Assembly: GCF_030813595.1 (NCBI RefSeq)
Contig: NZ_JAUSUH010000010.1
Span: forward strand, 158,639 to 222,638
From: Ancylobacter vacuolatus
GTDB lineage: Bacteria > Pseudomonadota > Alphaproteobacteria > Rhizobiales > Xanthobacteraceae
Length of the DNA: 64,000 bases
Direction: 5' to 3'
The notes under the pieces were generated by a model. The model saw nothing but the letters and a program-made list of their open reading frames with translations. It did no database searches and was not told the origin of the DNA. Every line of letters begins with the position of its first letter. Positions within the stretch are counted from its first letter, which is position 1. A program made the position numbers and the translations under genes. Positions 1-10,023 of the stretch are shown one piece after another.

Positions 1-2
1 CC

Positions 3-872
3 CGGCTGGCCTTCGGCCATGGCACCAGCGAGGCACTTGATGAGGCGGCCTTCATGGTGCTGGAGGCGCTGCATCTGCCGGTGGACGACCTCTCGCCCTG
101 GCTCGACGCGCGGCTGACCGCCGAGGAGCGCGCGCATCTGGCCGACCTGATCGAGCGGCGTTGCACCACCCGCCAGCCAGCCGCCTATCTGCTCGGCAAG
201 ACCTATATTGGCGGCGTGCCGTTCCGCTCCGATCCGCGCGCCATCGTGCCGCGTTCCTTCATCGGCGAATTGATGGCCGGCGAGCTGTTCACCGGCGGCG
301 ACTTCTCGCTGGTGCCCCAGCCGGAAAGCGTCGGCCGCGTGCTGGACCTGTGCACGGGCTCGGGCTGCCTCGCCATTCTCGCCGCCATGACCTTCCCCAA
401 TGCGCAGGTGGATGGCGTCGACCTCTCGCCCGACGCGCTCTCGCTTGCCGCCGAGAACGTCGCGGAGCACGAACTGACCGCGCGCGTTCGGCTGATCGAG
501 GGCGATCTGTTCGGCCCTCTGGCGGGCGAGATCTACGACCTCATCATCACCAACCCGCCCTATGTGGATGAGCAGGCGATGGCGGCGCTGCCGGCGGAAT
601 ACCGCCACGAGCCGAGCCTCGCCTTTGCCGGCGGGCCGGACGGGCTCGACATCGTCCGCCGCATCCTTGCCGAGGCGCCGGCGCATCTGACGCCCGGCGG
701 CGGCCTCATCTGCGAATTCGGCACCGGCAAGGAGATATTGGAGGCCGAATACCCCCATCTGCCCTTCCTCTGGCTCGACACCGAGGACAGCGAGGGCGAG
801 GTATTCTGGCTTTCCGCCGCCGACCTCGCGGTCAACGCCGATCTGCGCGTCATCAACCGCATGCCGCGCTGA
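3..872 (+). CDS. prmB: 50S ribosomal protein L3 glutamine methyltransferase PrmB (5' end outside window)
   Basis: This SAM-dependent enzyme N5-methylates a glutamine of ribosomal protein L3. The reading frame is already open at base 3 (RLAFGHGTSEALDEAAF), which matches the conserved segment just before the catalytic domain, so the gene starts left of the window and only about 289 codons are visible. The methyltransferase motif DLCTGSGCLAI is followed by the catalytic NPPYVD that presents the glutamine amide in the PrmB/PrmC/HemK group. The FGHGT-type N-terminal segment favours PrmB over PrmC. An internal ATG at 54 is too far inside the conserved region to be the true start. Confidence 0.9.
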   Translation, partial: RLAFGHGTSEALDEAAFMVLEALHLPVDDLSPWLDARLTAEERAHLADLIERRCTTRQPAAYLLGKTYIGGVPFRSDPRAIVPRSFIGELMAGELFTGGDFSLVPQPESVGRVLDLCTGSGCLAILAAMTFPNAQVDGVDLSPDALSLAAENVAEHELTARVRLIEGDLFGPLAGEIYDLIITNPPYVDEQAMAALPAEYRHEPSLAFAGGPDGLDIVRRILAEAPAHLTPGGGLICEFGTGKEILEAEYPHLPFLWLDTEDSEGEVFWLSAADLAVNADLRVINRMPR

Positions 873-882
873 ACCCGCTTCG

Positions 883-927
883 TCATCCCGGAACGGCCTT
901 GGGCCGTATCCGGGATCGGTCGCCGCG
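883..927. repeat. Short palindromic repeat (alphaproteobacterial type)
   Basis: The convergent gap between prmB and the transglycosylase gene contains a GTCATCCCGGAA...TCCGGGAT inverted pair. The same core (CATCCCGGAAGG...CCGGGAT) recurs near 3865-3955. It looks like one of the dispersed palindromic repeats common in alphaproteobacterial intergenic DNA and may double as a transcript end. Confidence 0.5.
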
Positions 928-929
928 CC

Positions 930-2159
930 TCAGCCGCCCTTCTTCATATGGGCCAGCACGGCCGCGTCCGGCCAGCAATCCAGCGGCAGGCCGTTCGCCT
1001 TCTGGTAGGCGCCGAGCGCGGCGCGGGTCTTCATGCCGGCCTTGCCGTCGATCTTGTCGGCATAGAAGCCCTGGCTCGCCAGCACCTTCTGCATGAATTC
1101 GAGATCGCGCGTCTTCACCAGCGCAATCTTCTCCCAATCATGGGCGAAGGGCCGGTCGTCCTCGATGCGGTCGGCGAGATGGCCGACATAGAGCACATAG
1201 AGATCGGCGAAATTGTAGCTCTTGAGCACGAAGTAATTGGCCGGCGTCAGGAAAGCCGGCCCATAGGGACCGGCCGGCATGATGATGGAAGCCTCGTCCT
1301 TCAGCGCGGAAGGCGCCACCCGGCGTCCGTCGGCGATCTTGACTCCCCGCTTCAGCCACTCGCCGATGGGGAGCGTGACCTCGGGTTCGGCCTTTGTGCA
1401 ATCGAAGCCGGGCGGGACGGTGATCTCATAGGCCCAGCGCTTGCCGCTCTGCCAGCCCTTTTCCTTGAGCAGGCTGGCGGTGGCGGCCAGCGCCTCCGGC
1501 ACATTGGTCCAGATATTGGCGGTGCCGTCGCCGTCGAGATCGACCCCATAGGCGAGATAGCCGGTGGGCAGGAACTGGGTGAGCCCCATCGCCCCGGCCC
1601 AGGAGCTTTTCATCCCGGCGCGGGTGACATGGCCCTCGTCAAGGATCTTCAGCGCGGCGAGAAACTCGGCCCGGAACTCCTCCTTGCGGCGGCCGACATA
1701 GGCCTGTGTCGCCAGCACGCGCAGCGCGTCATGGCTGAGCTTGGCTCCGCCATAGGAGGTCTCGCGCGCCCAGATGGCGAGCAGGATCGGCCCCGGCACG
1801 CCGAACTGGCGCTCGATGGCGGCCAGCTCCGCGCGGTACTGCACCGCCAGTTTGCGCCCGCGCGCGGCATAGGCGGCGATCGCCTTGTCGGAGACGTAGT
1901 CGGCGGGGGTCTGCACGAATTCCGCCTGCCGGTCCGGCGCCTTCGGCTTACCGGGCAAAGCGAGGTCGGGCAGCGAGAAGTCCGGCTCCAACCCGGCGGT
2001 CTCGCGCTCGAAAGTGGCGCGGGAAATGCCCATGGCCTGCGCCGCCGGCCATTGCGCGGCGAGCCAGCGCTCAAAGCCGGCATCGGCGAGCGCCGGCCCG
2101 GCGAGGACGAGAAGCGTGAGGGCGGCGGCGAGAAGGGGGCGGCGGAGCAAGTGGATCAT
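930..2159 (-). CDS. MltB-family lytic murein transglycosylase with C-terminal peptidoglycan-binding domain
   Basis: A predicted periplasmic enzyme of 409 residues that cleaves peptidoglycan glycan strands. A signal peptide ends near ALA-DA at residue 26. The SLT_2/MltB catalytic domain spans roughly residues 28-320 with the catalytic glutamate in IWARETSYG (about E133) and the substrate-groove motif GAMGLTQFLPTGY. A PG_binding_1 domain (QGFYADKIDGKAGMKTRAAL) closes the protein. I chose the ATG at 2159 because it is followed directly by the hydrophobic signal peptide; the frame remains open further upstream without resembling the family. It faces prmB convergently. Confidence 0.9.
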   Translation of the reverse strand: MIHLLRRPLLAAALTLLVLAGPALADAGFERWLAAQWPAAQAMGISRATFERETAGLEPDFSLPDLALPGKPKAPDRQAEFVQTPADYVSDKAIAAYAARGRKLAVQYRAELAAIERQFGVPGPILLAIWARETSYGGAKLSHDALRVLATQAYVGRRKEEFRAEFLAALKILDEGHVTRAGMKSSWAGAMGLTQFLPTGYLAYGVDLDGDGTANIWTNVPEALAATASLLKEKGWQSGKRWAYEITVPPGFDCTKAEPEVTLPIGEWLKRGVKIADGRRVAPSALKDEASIIMPAGPYGPAFLTPANYFVLKSYNFADLYVLYVGHLADRIEDDRPFAHDWEKIALVKTRDLEFMQKVLASQGFYADKIDGKAGMKTRAALGAYQKANGLPLDCWPDAAVLAHMKKGG

Positions 2160-2214
2160 GCCCCTGAGATAGCGCAGATCGCGCCCGCTGCGAATGACGG
2201 CCGTGCCGGGCCGC

Positions 2215-2982
2215 TCAGCCCACCGCGACGATGAACAGCCGGGGAAAGCGCAGCAGCACCTTTCCGTCGACCCGGGCGGGATAGGTCTGCGCCAGCCGCG
2301 CCGTGTAGTCGGCGAGGAAGGCGGCGCGCTCGGCCTCATCAAGCGGCGCGAGATAGGTGCGCAGCCCCGTGGAGCGGAACCACTCGGCAATGGCCGGCGC
2401 GCCTTCCAGCGGGTGGTTGTAGAGCGTGTGCCAGATGTCGACATGGCGGGCCAGCGGCGCCAGCCGGTCGTAATAGGCGCCGACGCTGGGTAGCCGGTCA
2501 CGCGCCACCCCGGCCACGCGGTCCGCCCACGGGCCGGCAGCGGCCGCCTCTTCCATCAGCAGATGCGAGGGCTCGTTCACATTATCAGGCATCTGCAGCG
2601 CCAGCACCCCGCCCTGCGGCAGTGCTGCCAGCAGCCGGGCCAGCACGTCGAGATGAGCCGGTACCCACTGGAACACGGCATTGGCGAAGAGAAGCTGGGT
2701 GCCCTCGGGCGGCTGCCAGGTGGCGAGATCGCCCAGCTCGAAGCGCGCGCCCGGCAGGCGGGCGCGGGCCTGTTCGATCATGGCGGGGGAATTGTCGACG
2801 CCGATCACCTCGGCCTGCGGCCAGCGCTGGGCCAGCAGTTCGGTCGAATTGCCGGGCCCGCAGCCGAGATCGACCACGCGGCGGGGCCGCTCCAGCGGCA
2901 CCCGCGCGAGCAGATCGCGCGGCGGCCGGGTGCGCTCGTCCTCGAATTTCAGATAGAGGGCGGGGTTCCAGTCTTCGGCCAT
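2215..2982 (-). CDS. tam: Trans-aconitate 2-methyltransferase
   Basis: A cytosolic SAM-dependent enzyme of 255 residues that methylates trans-aconitate, a damaging by-product that inhibits aconitase. The start [20 protein letters not shown] is the family signature, followed by the SAM loop [10 protein letters not shown] (residues 36-45), FELGDL (81-86) and [10 protein letters not shown]. Length and motif order fit Tam. It runs leftward toward the transglycosylase gene. A shortened, frameshifted relic of its 5' end lies at about 3711-3798. Confidence 0.93.
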   Translation of the reverse strand: MAEDWNPALYLKFEDERTRPPRDLLARVPLERPRRVVDLGCGPGNSTELLAQRWPQAEVIGVDNSPAMIEQARARLPGARFELGDLATWQPPEGTQLLFANAVFQWVPAHLDVLARLLAALPQGGVLALQMPDNVNEPSHLLMEEAAAAGPWADRVAGVARDRLPSVGAYYDRLAPLARHVDIWHTLYNHPLEGAPAIAEWFRSTGLRTYLAPLDEAERAAFLADYTARLAQTYPARVDGKVLLRFPRLFIVAVG

Positions 2983-3030
2983 GACGTGCCTCCCCTTTCA
3001 CCGCCGACCCTCACGGCAGGCGAACCTCTC

Positions 3031-3122
3031 CACCTCATCCCCGGGCTCGACCCGGGGATCCATGCGTGCGCCCGCCGCCACGCGGCCGGGCTGGGTCCCC
3101 GGGCCAAGCCCGTGGATGAGGG
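3031..3122. repeat. Long imperfect palindromic intergenic repeat
   Basis: CCTCATCCCCGGGCTCGACC on the left is mirrored by GGTCCCCGGGCCAAGCCCGTGGATGAGG on the right, giving a long hairpin. This is the form of dispersed palindromic repeats of Rhizobiales intergenic regions. It lies in the first copy of the duplicated tam-ettA spacer and has no close counterpart in the second copy, so it probably arrived after the duplication. Confidence 0.55.
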
Positions 3123-3161
3123 AAGGCAGGCCCTTCCCCTCCCCCAAAGCCGTCCTCCCGC

Positions 3162-3308
3162 TCAGCGCGTCAGCTTCTTGTGCTTCATCCGATGCGGGAT
3201 GATCTCTTCGACGCCGAGGCGGCGCTTCTTGTCTTCCTCATAATCGTGGAAGTTGCCTCGCACCACTCGACATGGCCGTCGCCCTCGAAAGCCAGTATGT
3301 GGGTGGCA
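3162..3308 (-). pseudogene. Relic of the 3' end of ettA (duplicated fragment)
   Basis: Read leftward, this piece encodes GNFHDYEEDKKRRLG-[V/E]-E-I-I-PHRMKHKKLTR followed by a stop, nearly identical to the last about 30 residues of the intact ettA gene ending at 3964. Nucleotide similarity continues upstream to about 3308. One base is missing relative to ettA near 3258-3262 (TTGCCTCGCACC against TTGCCCTCGAACC), which breaks the frame. With the tam relic at 3711-3798 it marks an old tandem duplication of the tam-ettA junction. Confidence 0.8.
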
Positions 3309-3710
3309 TCGATGGATCTCTCGGTCTTGGCGATAAGTCAGCAACCGACCCTAACCGAACATCCCCGGTGGCACCTCTGCCGGGACTTACGCCACGCCCG
3401 GGGACAAGATCGATGCAAGCGGTCAGGAAAAACTGCCGATACTGTTACCGTCGTCAGCGTTTACGGTGTCTTGCTCCGTCAAATCCGCCACGATCACAGC
3501 CCGCAAGACAGGGGCATTCCACGGCCGTTTCAACCCCTCGCTCTTCTCCTGTGCTTCTGAGGCCTTGTTCTGATGAGCGACCGGCTCTAACTTCATTGGC
3601 CCCGAAACTCCAAAACTAAGTACGAAACGGTACAATATTACAATTGGGCACGCAAGAAAAAGCCGTGCCGGAGTTTAAGGGGAAGGTGGGCTTCCGCCCG
3701 TGGCGGCTAC
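3309..3710. other. Unassigned 400-bp stretch between the two duplicated fragments
   Basis: This stretch is visibly poorer in GC than its surroundings and matches neither tam nor ettA by eye. It contains one short leftward ORF with a peptide-precursor look (3423-3596, listed separately) and an AT-rich part near 3620-3660 that could hold its promoter. It may be an insertion at the duplication junction or the decayed interior of a larger duplicated segment. Confidence 0.4.
3423..3596 (-). CDS. Short peptide ORF with a W-x-x-P-x-L leader-like motif (possible orphan RiPP precursor)
   Basis: A 57-codon ORF starting at an ATG at 3596. The product is charged at its N-terminus and then reads RPWNAPVLRAVIVADLTEQ, ending DTVNADDGNSIGSFS. 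The W-x-x-P-x-L spacing followed by a Thr near the presumed cleavage point is reminiscent of leader peptides bound by PqqD-like domains in lasso-peptide and related pathways. No maturation or export gene is nearby, the ribosome-binding site is weak, and the ORF lies in a rearranged spacer, so it may be a relic or chance. I do not claim a function. Confidence 0.25.
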   Translation of the reverse strand: MKLEPVAHQNKASEAQEKSEGLKRPWNAPVLRAVIVADLTEQDTVNADDGNSIGSFS

Positions 3711-3798
3711 ATCGAAAGATCGCCCAGCTCGAGGCGGGCGGGCGGGTGCGCTCATCCTCGAAGGAGAGATAGAGGGCGGGGTTCCAGTCGTCGACCAT
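3711..3798 (-). pseudogene. Relic of the 5' end of tam with internal deletion
   Basis: From an ATG at 3798 leftward the frame reads [21 protein letters not shown], matching the first 21 residues of Tam. It then jumps, in a different frame, to RLELGDL, which corresponds to FELGDL at residues 81-86 of the intact protein. About 170-190 bases are therefore missing and the frame is broken. It is the second half of the decayed duplication that also left the ettA fragment at 3162-3308. Confidence 0.75.
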
Positions 3799-3861
3799 CG
3801 CCAGCTCCCTTGCTCTCCCGCCCACGCACTAGGAGAACCGGTCGACGTCACCCCGCCGGCG

Positions 3862-3957
3862 TCATCCCGGAAGGGCCGTCAGGCCCTGTCCGGGATCGTA
3901 TGCCACCTGTCGAGCGCGCGATCCCGGCTCTGCGCTGCGCGCCGGCCGGGATGACGT
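3862..3957. repeat. Composite palindromic intergenic repeats
   Basis: Two inverted units, GTCATCCCGGAAGGGCC...GGCCCTGTCCGGGAT and a second GATCCCGGCTC...GCCGGCCGGGATGAC, fill the spacer before the ettA stop codon. The first is similar to the element at 883-927. They could end ettA transcription, but a T-run is lacking. Confidence 0.5.
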
Positions 3958-3963
3958 ACCCCC

Positions 3964-5619
<1,656 letters not shown>

Positions 5620-5970
5620 GTACCAAATTCCTGCGCTTCGGGCCGAGCCGAGATCGGGCCGCGAGGCCGCGGCGTCATGCGGTGTGGGTTGCGCGCTATG
5701 TAAACCGCGCACCGTTGAGCGGCAAGGCCGTCCCGCAAAGACCCGCCTATCTTATGGTTCCACGCGGCGCAGGGGCGTCGCTCAGCGCGCCTGAACGGCG
5801 TCGCCCCGCCTGCGTTTACGGCCGGCCACGGGCGGGCCAATCGGCTTTTTCGCCCAAGGTATTGGAACGCCTCTGTTCCTCGGGCGTTGACAGCTGCCGG
5901 CACGCACGCCGGGCGCAACTCACTATCTTCTTACCTCAAGAAGCCGGAACCGGGCGGGTATACCGACAGC
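5620..5970. other. Divergent spacer between ettA and the trehalose operon
   Basis: This 351-bp gap holds the start region of ettA (leftward) and the promoter of otsB (rightward). The only clear signal is the EcfG-type promoter at 5864-5888. No convincing gene is present. Confidence 0.6.
5864..5888 (+). promoter_or_regulatory. EcfG (general stress sigma factor) type promoter of the otsB-GH15-otsA operon
   Basis: GGAAC at 5864-5868 is followed by exactly 16 bases and CGTT at 5885-5888, the consensus of the alphaproteobacterial ECF15 sigma factor (EcfG/RpoE2). It is correctly oriented and about 80 bases before the otsB ATG. Trehalose synthesis is a well-known target of this response. Binding itself is inferred. 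Confidence 0.7.
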
Positions 5971-6741
5971 ATGGCGACAGCACCAACCGAACCCCTCTCC
6001 CTGCTTCCCCGCCCCGACTGGGCTCTCTTCCTCGATATTGACGGTACGCTGATCGAGCACGCCGACCATCCCGAGGGCGTGAGCATCCCTACCGGCCTAC
6101 CGGACCTGCTGGCGCAGCTGCAAGTGGCGCTGGACGGCGCGGTGGCGCTGGTTTCGGGGCGCACCATCGACTGGATGGACCGCCGCTTCGCCCCCGCCCG
6201 CCTCGCCGCCTCCGGCCAGCATGGGGCCGAGGTGCGCCTTGCTCCCGACGCGCCCTCCGTGCCGATTCCCCTGCCGCGCTGGCGCCGACCGCTGGAAGAG
6301 GCGCTGAGCGCCGTCCTCGCCACCTGGCCCGGCGTGTTCATCGAGCACAAGCCGCTGTCGCTGGCGGTGCATTTCCGCGCCGTGCCGGATTTCGGCGAGG
6401 CGATCATGGACAAGGTGATGGAGATCGGCACCGGCATTGATGGCGGGGTCGAGTTTCTCAAGGGCAAATATGTCATCGAGGTCCGGCAGGCCGGCCGCAA
6501 CAAGGGTACGGCGGTGGCCGAGCTGATGAACTCGGCGCTGTTCACCGGCCGCCGCCCGGTGTTTCTGGGCGACGATGTGACCGATGAGGACGGCTTCCGC
6601 GCCGTCCGCGCCGCTGGCGGCCTCGCCCTTGCCGTCGGCGCCCGCCCGACCGAGCAGGCCGATTACAGGCTGGCCTCGCCGAGCGAGGTGCGCCGCTGGC
6701 TGACCGACCTTCCCAAGGCACTGGAGCGCGTGGATTCGTGA
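5971..6741 (+). CDS. otsB: Trehalose-6-phosphate phosphatase
   Basis: A HAD-superfamily hydrolase of 256 residues that dephosphorylates trehalose-6-phosphate. The catalytic motif LDIDGTL (D22, D24) lies at the N-terminus, a conserved SGR follows near residue 58, and the metal-binding motif GDDVTDEDGF near residue 207. The ATG at 5971 fits the usual short stretch before DxDGT; the frame is open upstream to 5887. Its stop overlaps the GTG start of the next gene (GTGA), so the two are likely translationally coupled. It is the first gene of a stress-type trehalose operon with the synthase as third gene. Confidence 0.92.
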   Translation: MATAPTEPLSLLPRPDWALFLDIDGTLIEHADHPEGVSIPTGLPDLLAQLQVALDGAVALVSGRTIDWMDRRFAPARLAASGQHGAEVRLAPDAPSVPIPLPRWRRPLEEALSAVLATWPGVFIEHKPLSLAVHFRAVPDFGEAIMDKVMEIGTGIDGGVEFLKGKYVIEVRQAGRNKGTAVAELMNSALFTGRRPVFLGDDVTDEDGFRAVRAAGGLALAVGARPTEQADYRLASPSEVRRWLTDLPKALERVDS

Positions 6742-8534
6742 GCACCCATCTCGACCTGGCCGCCATCGGCAACGGCACCATCGCCGCGCTGATCGACCGC
6801 AACGGGCGCATCGGCTGGTGCTGCTGGCCGCGCATTGACGGCGACCCGGTCTTCTCCTCGCTGCTCGGCGGCGCCGAGCCGGAAGCCGGCTTCTTCGACG
6901 TGGTTCTGGAGGGGCAGGTCAAGGCGACGCGCCGCTACCAGACCAACAGCGCCATCATCGAGACCATTCTGGAGAACGACCAGGGCGCCAAGCTGCGGAT
7001 CATCGACTTCGCCCCGCGCTTCAAGCTCTATGACCGTATCTACCGCCCCGCCATGCTGGTGCGCCGCATCGAGCCGATCACCGGCATGTGCCGGGTGACG
7101 CTGCGCCTGCGCCCGCATTTCAACTGGGGCGAACAGCGGCCCGCGCCGGTGCGCGGTTCCAACCACATGCGCTTTTCCGGCGACGACGTGACCCTGCGGG
7201 CCACCACCGACCTGCCCATCGTCTATGTGATGGAGGAGCGCCCCTTCGTGCTCAGCAAGCCGGCGACGCTGGTGCTGGGGCCGGACGAGCCCTTCCCCGC
7301 GAGCATTGCCGACACCACGCGCGGCTTCGAGGAGAAGACCCGCGAGTACTGGCACGAATGGGTGCGTTACCTCTCCATTCCCTATGAATGGCAGGACGCG
7401 GTGATCCGCGCCGCCATCTCGCTCAAGCTCTGCGCCTTCGAGGAGACCGGCGGCATCGTCGCCGCGCTCACCACCTCGATTCCCGAGGCGCCGCACTCGA
7501 TCCGCAACTGGGACTACCGCCACTGCTGGCTGCGCGATTCCTATTTCACCGTGCGGGCGCTGAACATGCTCGGCGCTACCCGCACCATGGAAGACTATAT
7601 CCGCTACCTCACCACGGTGATCGCCTCCGAGCCCTCCGGCCGGCTGGCGCCGGTCTATTCGATCGTTCCAGGCACGCCGCTGGAGGAGCGCTTCGCCCCG
7701 GCGCTTTCCGGCTTCCAGGGCATGGGGCCGGTGCGGGTCGGCAACCAGGCCGGCGAGCAGGTGCAGAATGACGGCTATGGCCATGTCGTGCTGGCGGCGG
7801 CGCAGATGTTCTTCGACGAACGCCTGCCCAACCGCGGCGACAAGGCGCTGTTCGAACTGCTGGAAGGGGTTGGCGCGCGGGCGGTGGAATTCGCCTTCGA
7901 GCCCGACGCCGGCCTGTGGGAGTTGCGCGGCAAGCGCCGGGTGCACACCTTCTCGGCTGTCATGAGCTGGGCCGCCTGCGACCGGCTGGCGCGCATCGCC
8001 CGGGTGCTGGAGCTGCCCGAGCGGGCGGAATTCTGGACCGAGAACGCCAACGAGATCCGTACCCGCATCATGTCCTTCGCCTGGGACGAGACACGCGGCT
8101 CCTTCGTCGACGCGGAGGAAGACGGCCAGCTCGACGCCAGCCTGCTGCTGCTGGCGGAACTGGGCTTCGTGCGGCCGGACGATCCGCGCTATGTCGCCAC
8201 GGTGGAGACCATCGGCCGCGAGCTGAAGCGCAACGGCTATCTCATGCGCTATGCCGGCGAGGATGATTTCGGCCTGCCGGAAACCTCCTTCACCATCTGC
8301 TCGTTCTGGTATGCCGGCGCGCTCGACCTGATCGGCCGCCGCGACGAGGCGCGCGAGATGTTCACCAGCCTGCTCGCCCGGCGCAACCCGGCGGGGCTGC
8401 TGTCCGAGGACATCGACAACCAGACTTTGGAACTGTGGGGCAACATCCCGCAGACCTATTCCATGGTCGGCCTGATCGACACCGCCATGCGGCTGTCGAA
8501 GACCTGGGAGGAAGCCTTTTGGCGCGGCTCGTAA
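6738..8534 (+). CDS. Glycoside hydrolase family 15 protein (glucoamylase/trehalase-like)
   Basis: A protein of 598 residues with an N-terminal domain (MSTHLDLAAIGNGTIAALI) typical of bacterial GH15 proteins and an (alpha/alpha)6 barrel containing NWDYRHCWLRDS near residue 256 and a C-terminal SEDIDNQTLELWGNIPQTYS. Such proteins act on alpha-glucosides; several GH15 members hydrolyse trehalose. Lying between otsB and otsA, it may trim or recycle trehalose or glucan, but the substrate is not shown by the sequence. It starts at GTG 6738, overlapping the otsB stop by four bases, and its end overlaps the otsA start. Confidence 0.88.
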   Translation: MSTHLDLAAIGNGTIAALIDRNGRIGWCCWPRIDGDPVFSSLLGGAEPEAGFFDVVLEGQVKATRRYQTNSAIIETILENDQGAKLRIIDFAPRFKLYDRIYRPAMLVRRIEPITGMCRVTLRLRPHFNWGEQRPAPVRGSNHMRFSGDDVTLRATTDLPIVYVMEERPFVLSKPATLVLGPDEPFPASIADTTRGFEEKTREYWHEWVRYLSIPYEWQDAVIRAAISLKLCAFEETGGIVAALTTSIPEAPHSIRNWDYRHCWLRDSYFTVRALNMLGATRTMEDYIRYLTTVIASEPSGRLAPVYSIVPGTPLEERFAPALSGFQGMGPVRVGNQAGEQVQNDGYGHVVLAAAQMFFDERLPNRGDKALFELLEGVGARAVEFAFEPDAGLWELRGKRRVHTFSAVMSWAACDRLARIARVLELPERAEFWTENANEIRTRIMSFAWDETRGSFVDAEEDGQLDASLLLLAELGFVRPDDPRYVATVETIGRELKRNGYLMRYAGEDDFGLPETSFTICSFWYAGALDLIGRRDEAREMFTSLLARRNPAGLLSEDIDNQTLELWGNIPQTYSMVGLIDTAMRLSKTWEEAFWRGS

Positions 8535-9940
8535 TCGTCTCGAACCGGGTGGCATCGCCCAAGGAGCGCGCCGCCAAGGCGGGCGGACTGGCGGTGGCCC
8601 TGCGCGAGGCGCTGAGCCAGCGTGGCGGGCTCTGGTTCGGGTGGAGCGGCGAGACCGAGATCAACCCGCCCGACACGCCCAAGGTGTTTCGTTCGGGCCG
8701 CGTCACCTATGCCCTGCTCAATCTCGACCCGGAAGACCAGCGCGCCCATTATGCCGGCTACGCCAATGGCACGCTGTGGCCGCTGTGCCATTACCGGCTC
8801 GGCCTGCTGACCTTCCGACGCGCCGACTGGGAAGGCTACCGGCGGGTGAACGAGCATTTCGCCCGGGCTCTGCTGCCGCTGCTCAAGCCGGACGACAACA
8901 TCTGGGTGCACGACTATCATTTCATCCCGCTGGCGGCGGAGCTGCGCAAGCTCGGCTTCGCCGGACGGATCGGCTATTTCCACCACATTCCCTGGCCGAC
9001 CCCGGAAGTCTATCTCAGCCTGCCCTCGCATGCGGCGTTGGTGGACGACCTCTCGCATTACGACCTTGTCGGCCTGCAGACCGAGAACGACGTGCGGGCG
9101 CTGCTGACCTACATCTCCTCCGAGGTGCATGGCTGGATCGCCCCGGGCGGCACGGTGGGGCTGAAGGACCGGCGCTTCCGCGTCGCCGCCTACCCGATCG
9201 GCATCGATGCCGAGGCCTTCGTCAGCGATGCCCGGAAGTCGGTCGGCAAGGACGAGGAGCGGCGCCTCAATGAGAGCCTCGCCGGCCGCAGGCTGGCCGT
9301 GGGCGTGGACCGGCTGGACTATTCCAAGGGCCTGCCCGGCAAATTCGCCGCTTTCGGCGAGTTGCTGCGCAGCTACCCCGAGCACCGCTCCAAGGTGACG
9401 ATGATGCAGGTGGCGCCGCTCTCGCGCAGCGAGGTGGCCGAATATCAGGCGCTGCGCCGCGAGCTGGAGGAGCTGGGCGGCGCGATCAATGGCGAATTCG
9501 CCGAATTCGACTGGGTGCCGCTTCGCTACCTCAACCGCCCGTTCCAGCGCGCCACGCTCGCCGCCATCTACCGGCGCGCCCTGGTGGGGGTGGTGACGCC
9601 GCTGCGCGACGGCATGAACCTCGTCGCCAAGGAATATGTCGCGGCGCAGGACCCGGAAGACCCGGGCGTGCTGGTGCTCTCGCGCTTCGCCGGCGCGGCC
9701 GACGAATTGAAGGGCTCGCTGCTGGTCAACCCCTACGACATTGAGGGCATGGCGGCGGCGATGGACCGGGCGCTGACCATGCCGCTGGAGGAGCGCCGGC
9801 AGCGCTGGCGCACCAACATGGACAATGTGGAGACCAACACCATCCACCATTGGTGCCAGCGCTTCATCGACGAACTGACCAACGTCACCGACCAGTTCGG
9901 CCCCCCGGGCGACCAATGGGGCAATGCCCGGCCGCAGTGA
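8519..9940 (+). CDS. otsA: Trehalose-6-phosphate synthase
   Basis: A GT20 enzyme of 473 residues that joins UDP-glucose and glucose-6-phosphate to form trehalose-6-phosphate. The start is the TTG at 8519: it gives the classical [12 protein letters not shown]-terminus and is preceded at six bases by the strong ribosome-binding site GGGAGGA (8506-8512). The gene therefore overlaps the end of the GH15 gene by 16 bases. Donor and acceptor motifs [37 protein letters not shown] and [14 protein letters not shown] are all present. With otsB it forms a complete trehalose pathway. Confidence 0.93.
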   Translation: MARLVIVSNRVASPKERAAKAGGLAVALREALSQRGGLWFGWSGETEINPPDTPKVFRSGRVTYALLNLDPEDQRAHYAGYANGTLWPLCHYRLGLLTFRRADWEGYRRVNEHFARALLPLLKPDDNIWVHDYHFIPLAAELRKLGFAGRIGYFHHIPWPTPEVYLSLPSHAALVDDLSHYDLVGLQTENDVRALLTYISSEVHGWIAPGGTVGLKDRRFRVAAYPIGIDAEAFVSDARKSVGKDEERRLNESLAGRRLAVGVDRLDYSKGLPGKFAAFGELLRSYPEHRSKVTMMQVAPLSRSEVAEYQALRRELEELGGAINGEFAEFDWVPLRYLNRPFQRATLAAIYRRALVGVVTPLRDGMNLVAKEYVAAQDPEDPGVLVLSRFAGAADELKGSLLVNPYDIEGMAAAMDRALTMPLEERRQRWRTNMDNVETNTIHHWCQRFIDELTNVTDQFGPPGDQWGNARPQ

Positions 9941-10023
9941 ACCGGAGCGGTGCTGGTCGAGCCAGATTGCCTTGGATAGGGGAGTCTGAGATTATCAGGA
10001 CGCAACTCTAGTCGTCTGTGAAA

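Noticed and set aside
948..2234. 428-codon rightward open frame opposite the lytic transglycosylase gene
   Set aside because: It mirrors a gene with convincing domains; long antisense frames are expected in GC-rich genes with strong third-position bias, and the product has no recognisable motif.
6663..8555. 630-codon leftward open frame opposite the GH15 gene
   Set aside because: Antisense to a well-supported operon gene; it would have no ribosome-binding site and no domain.
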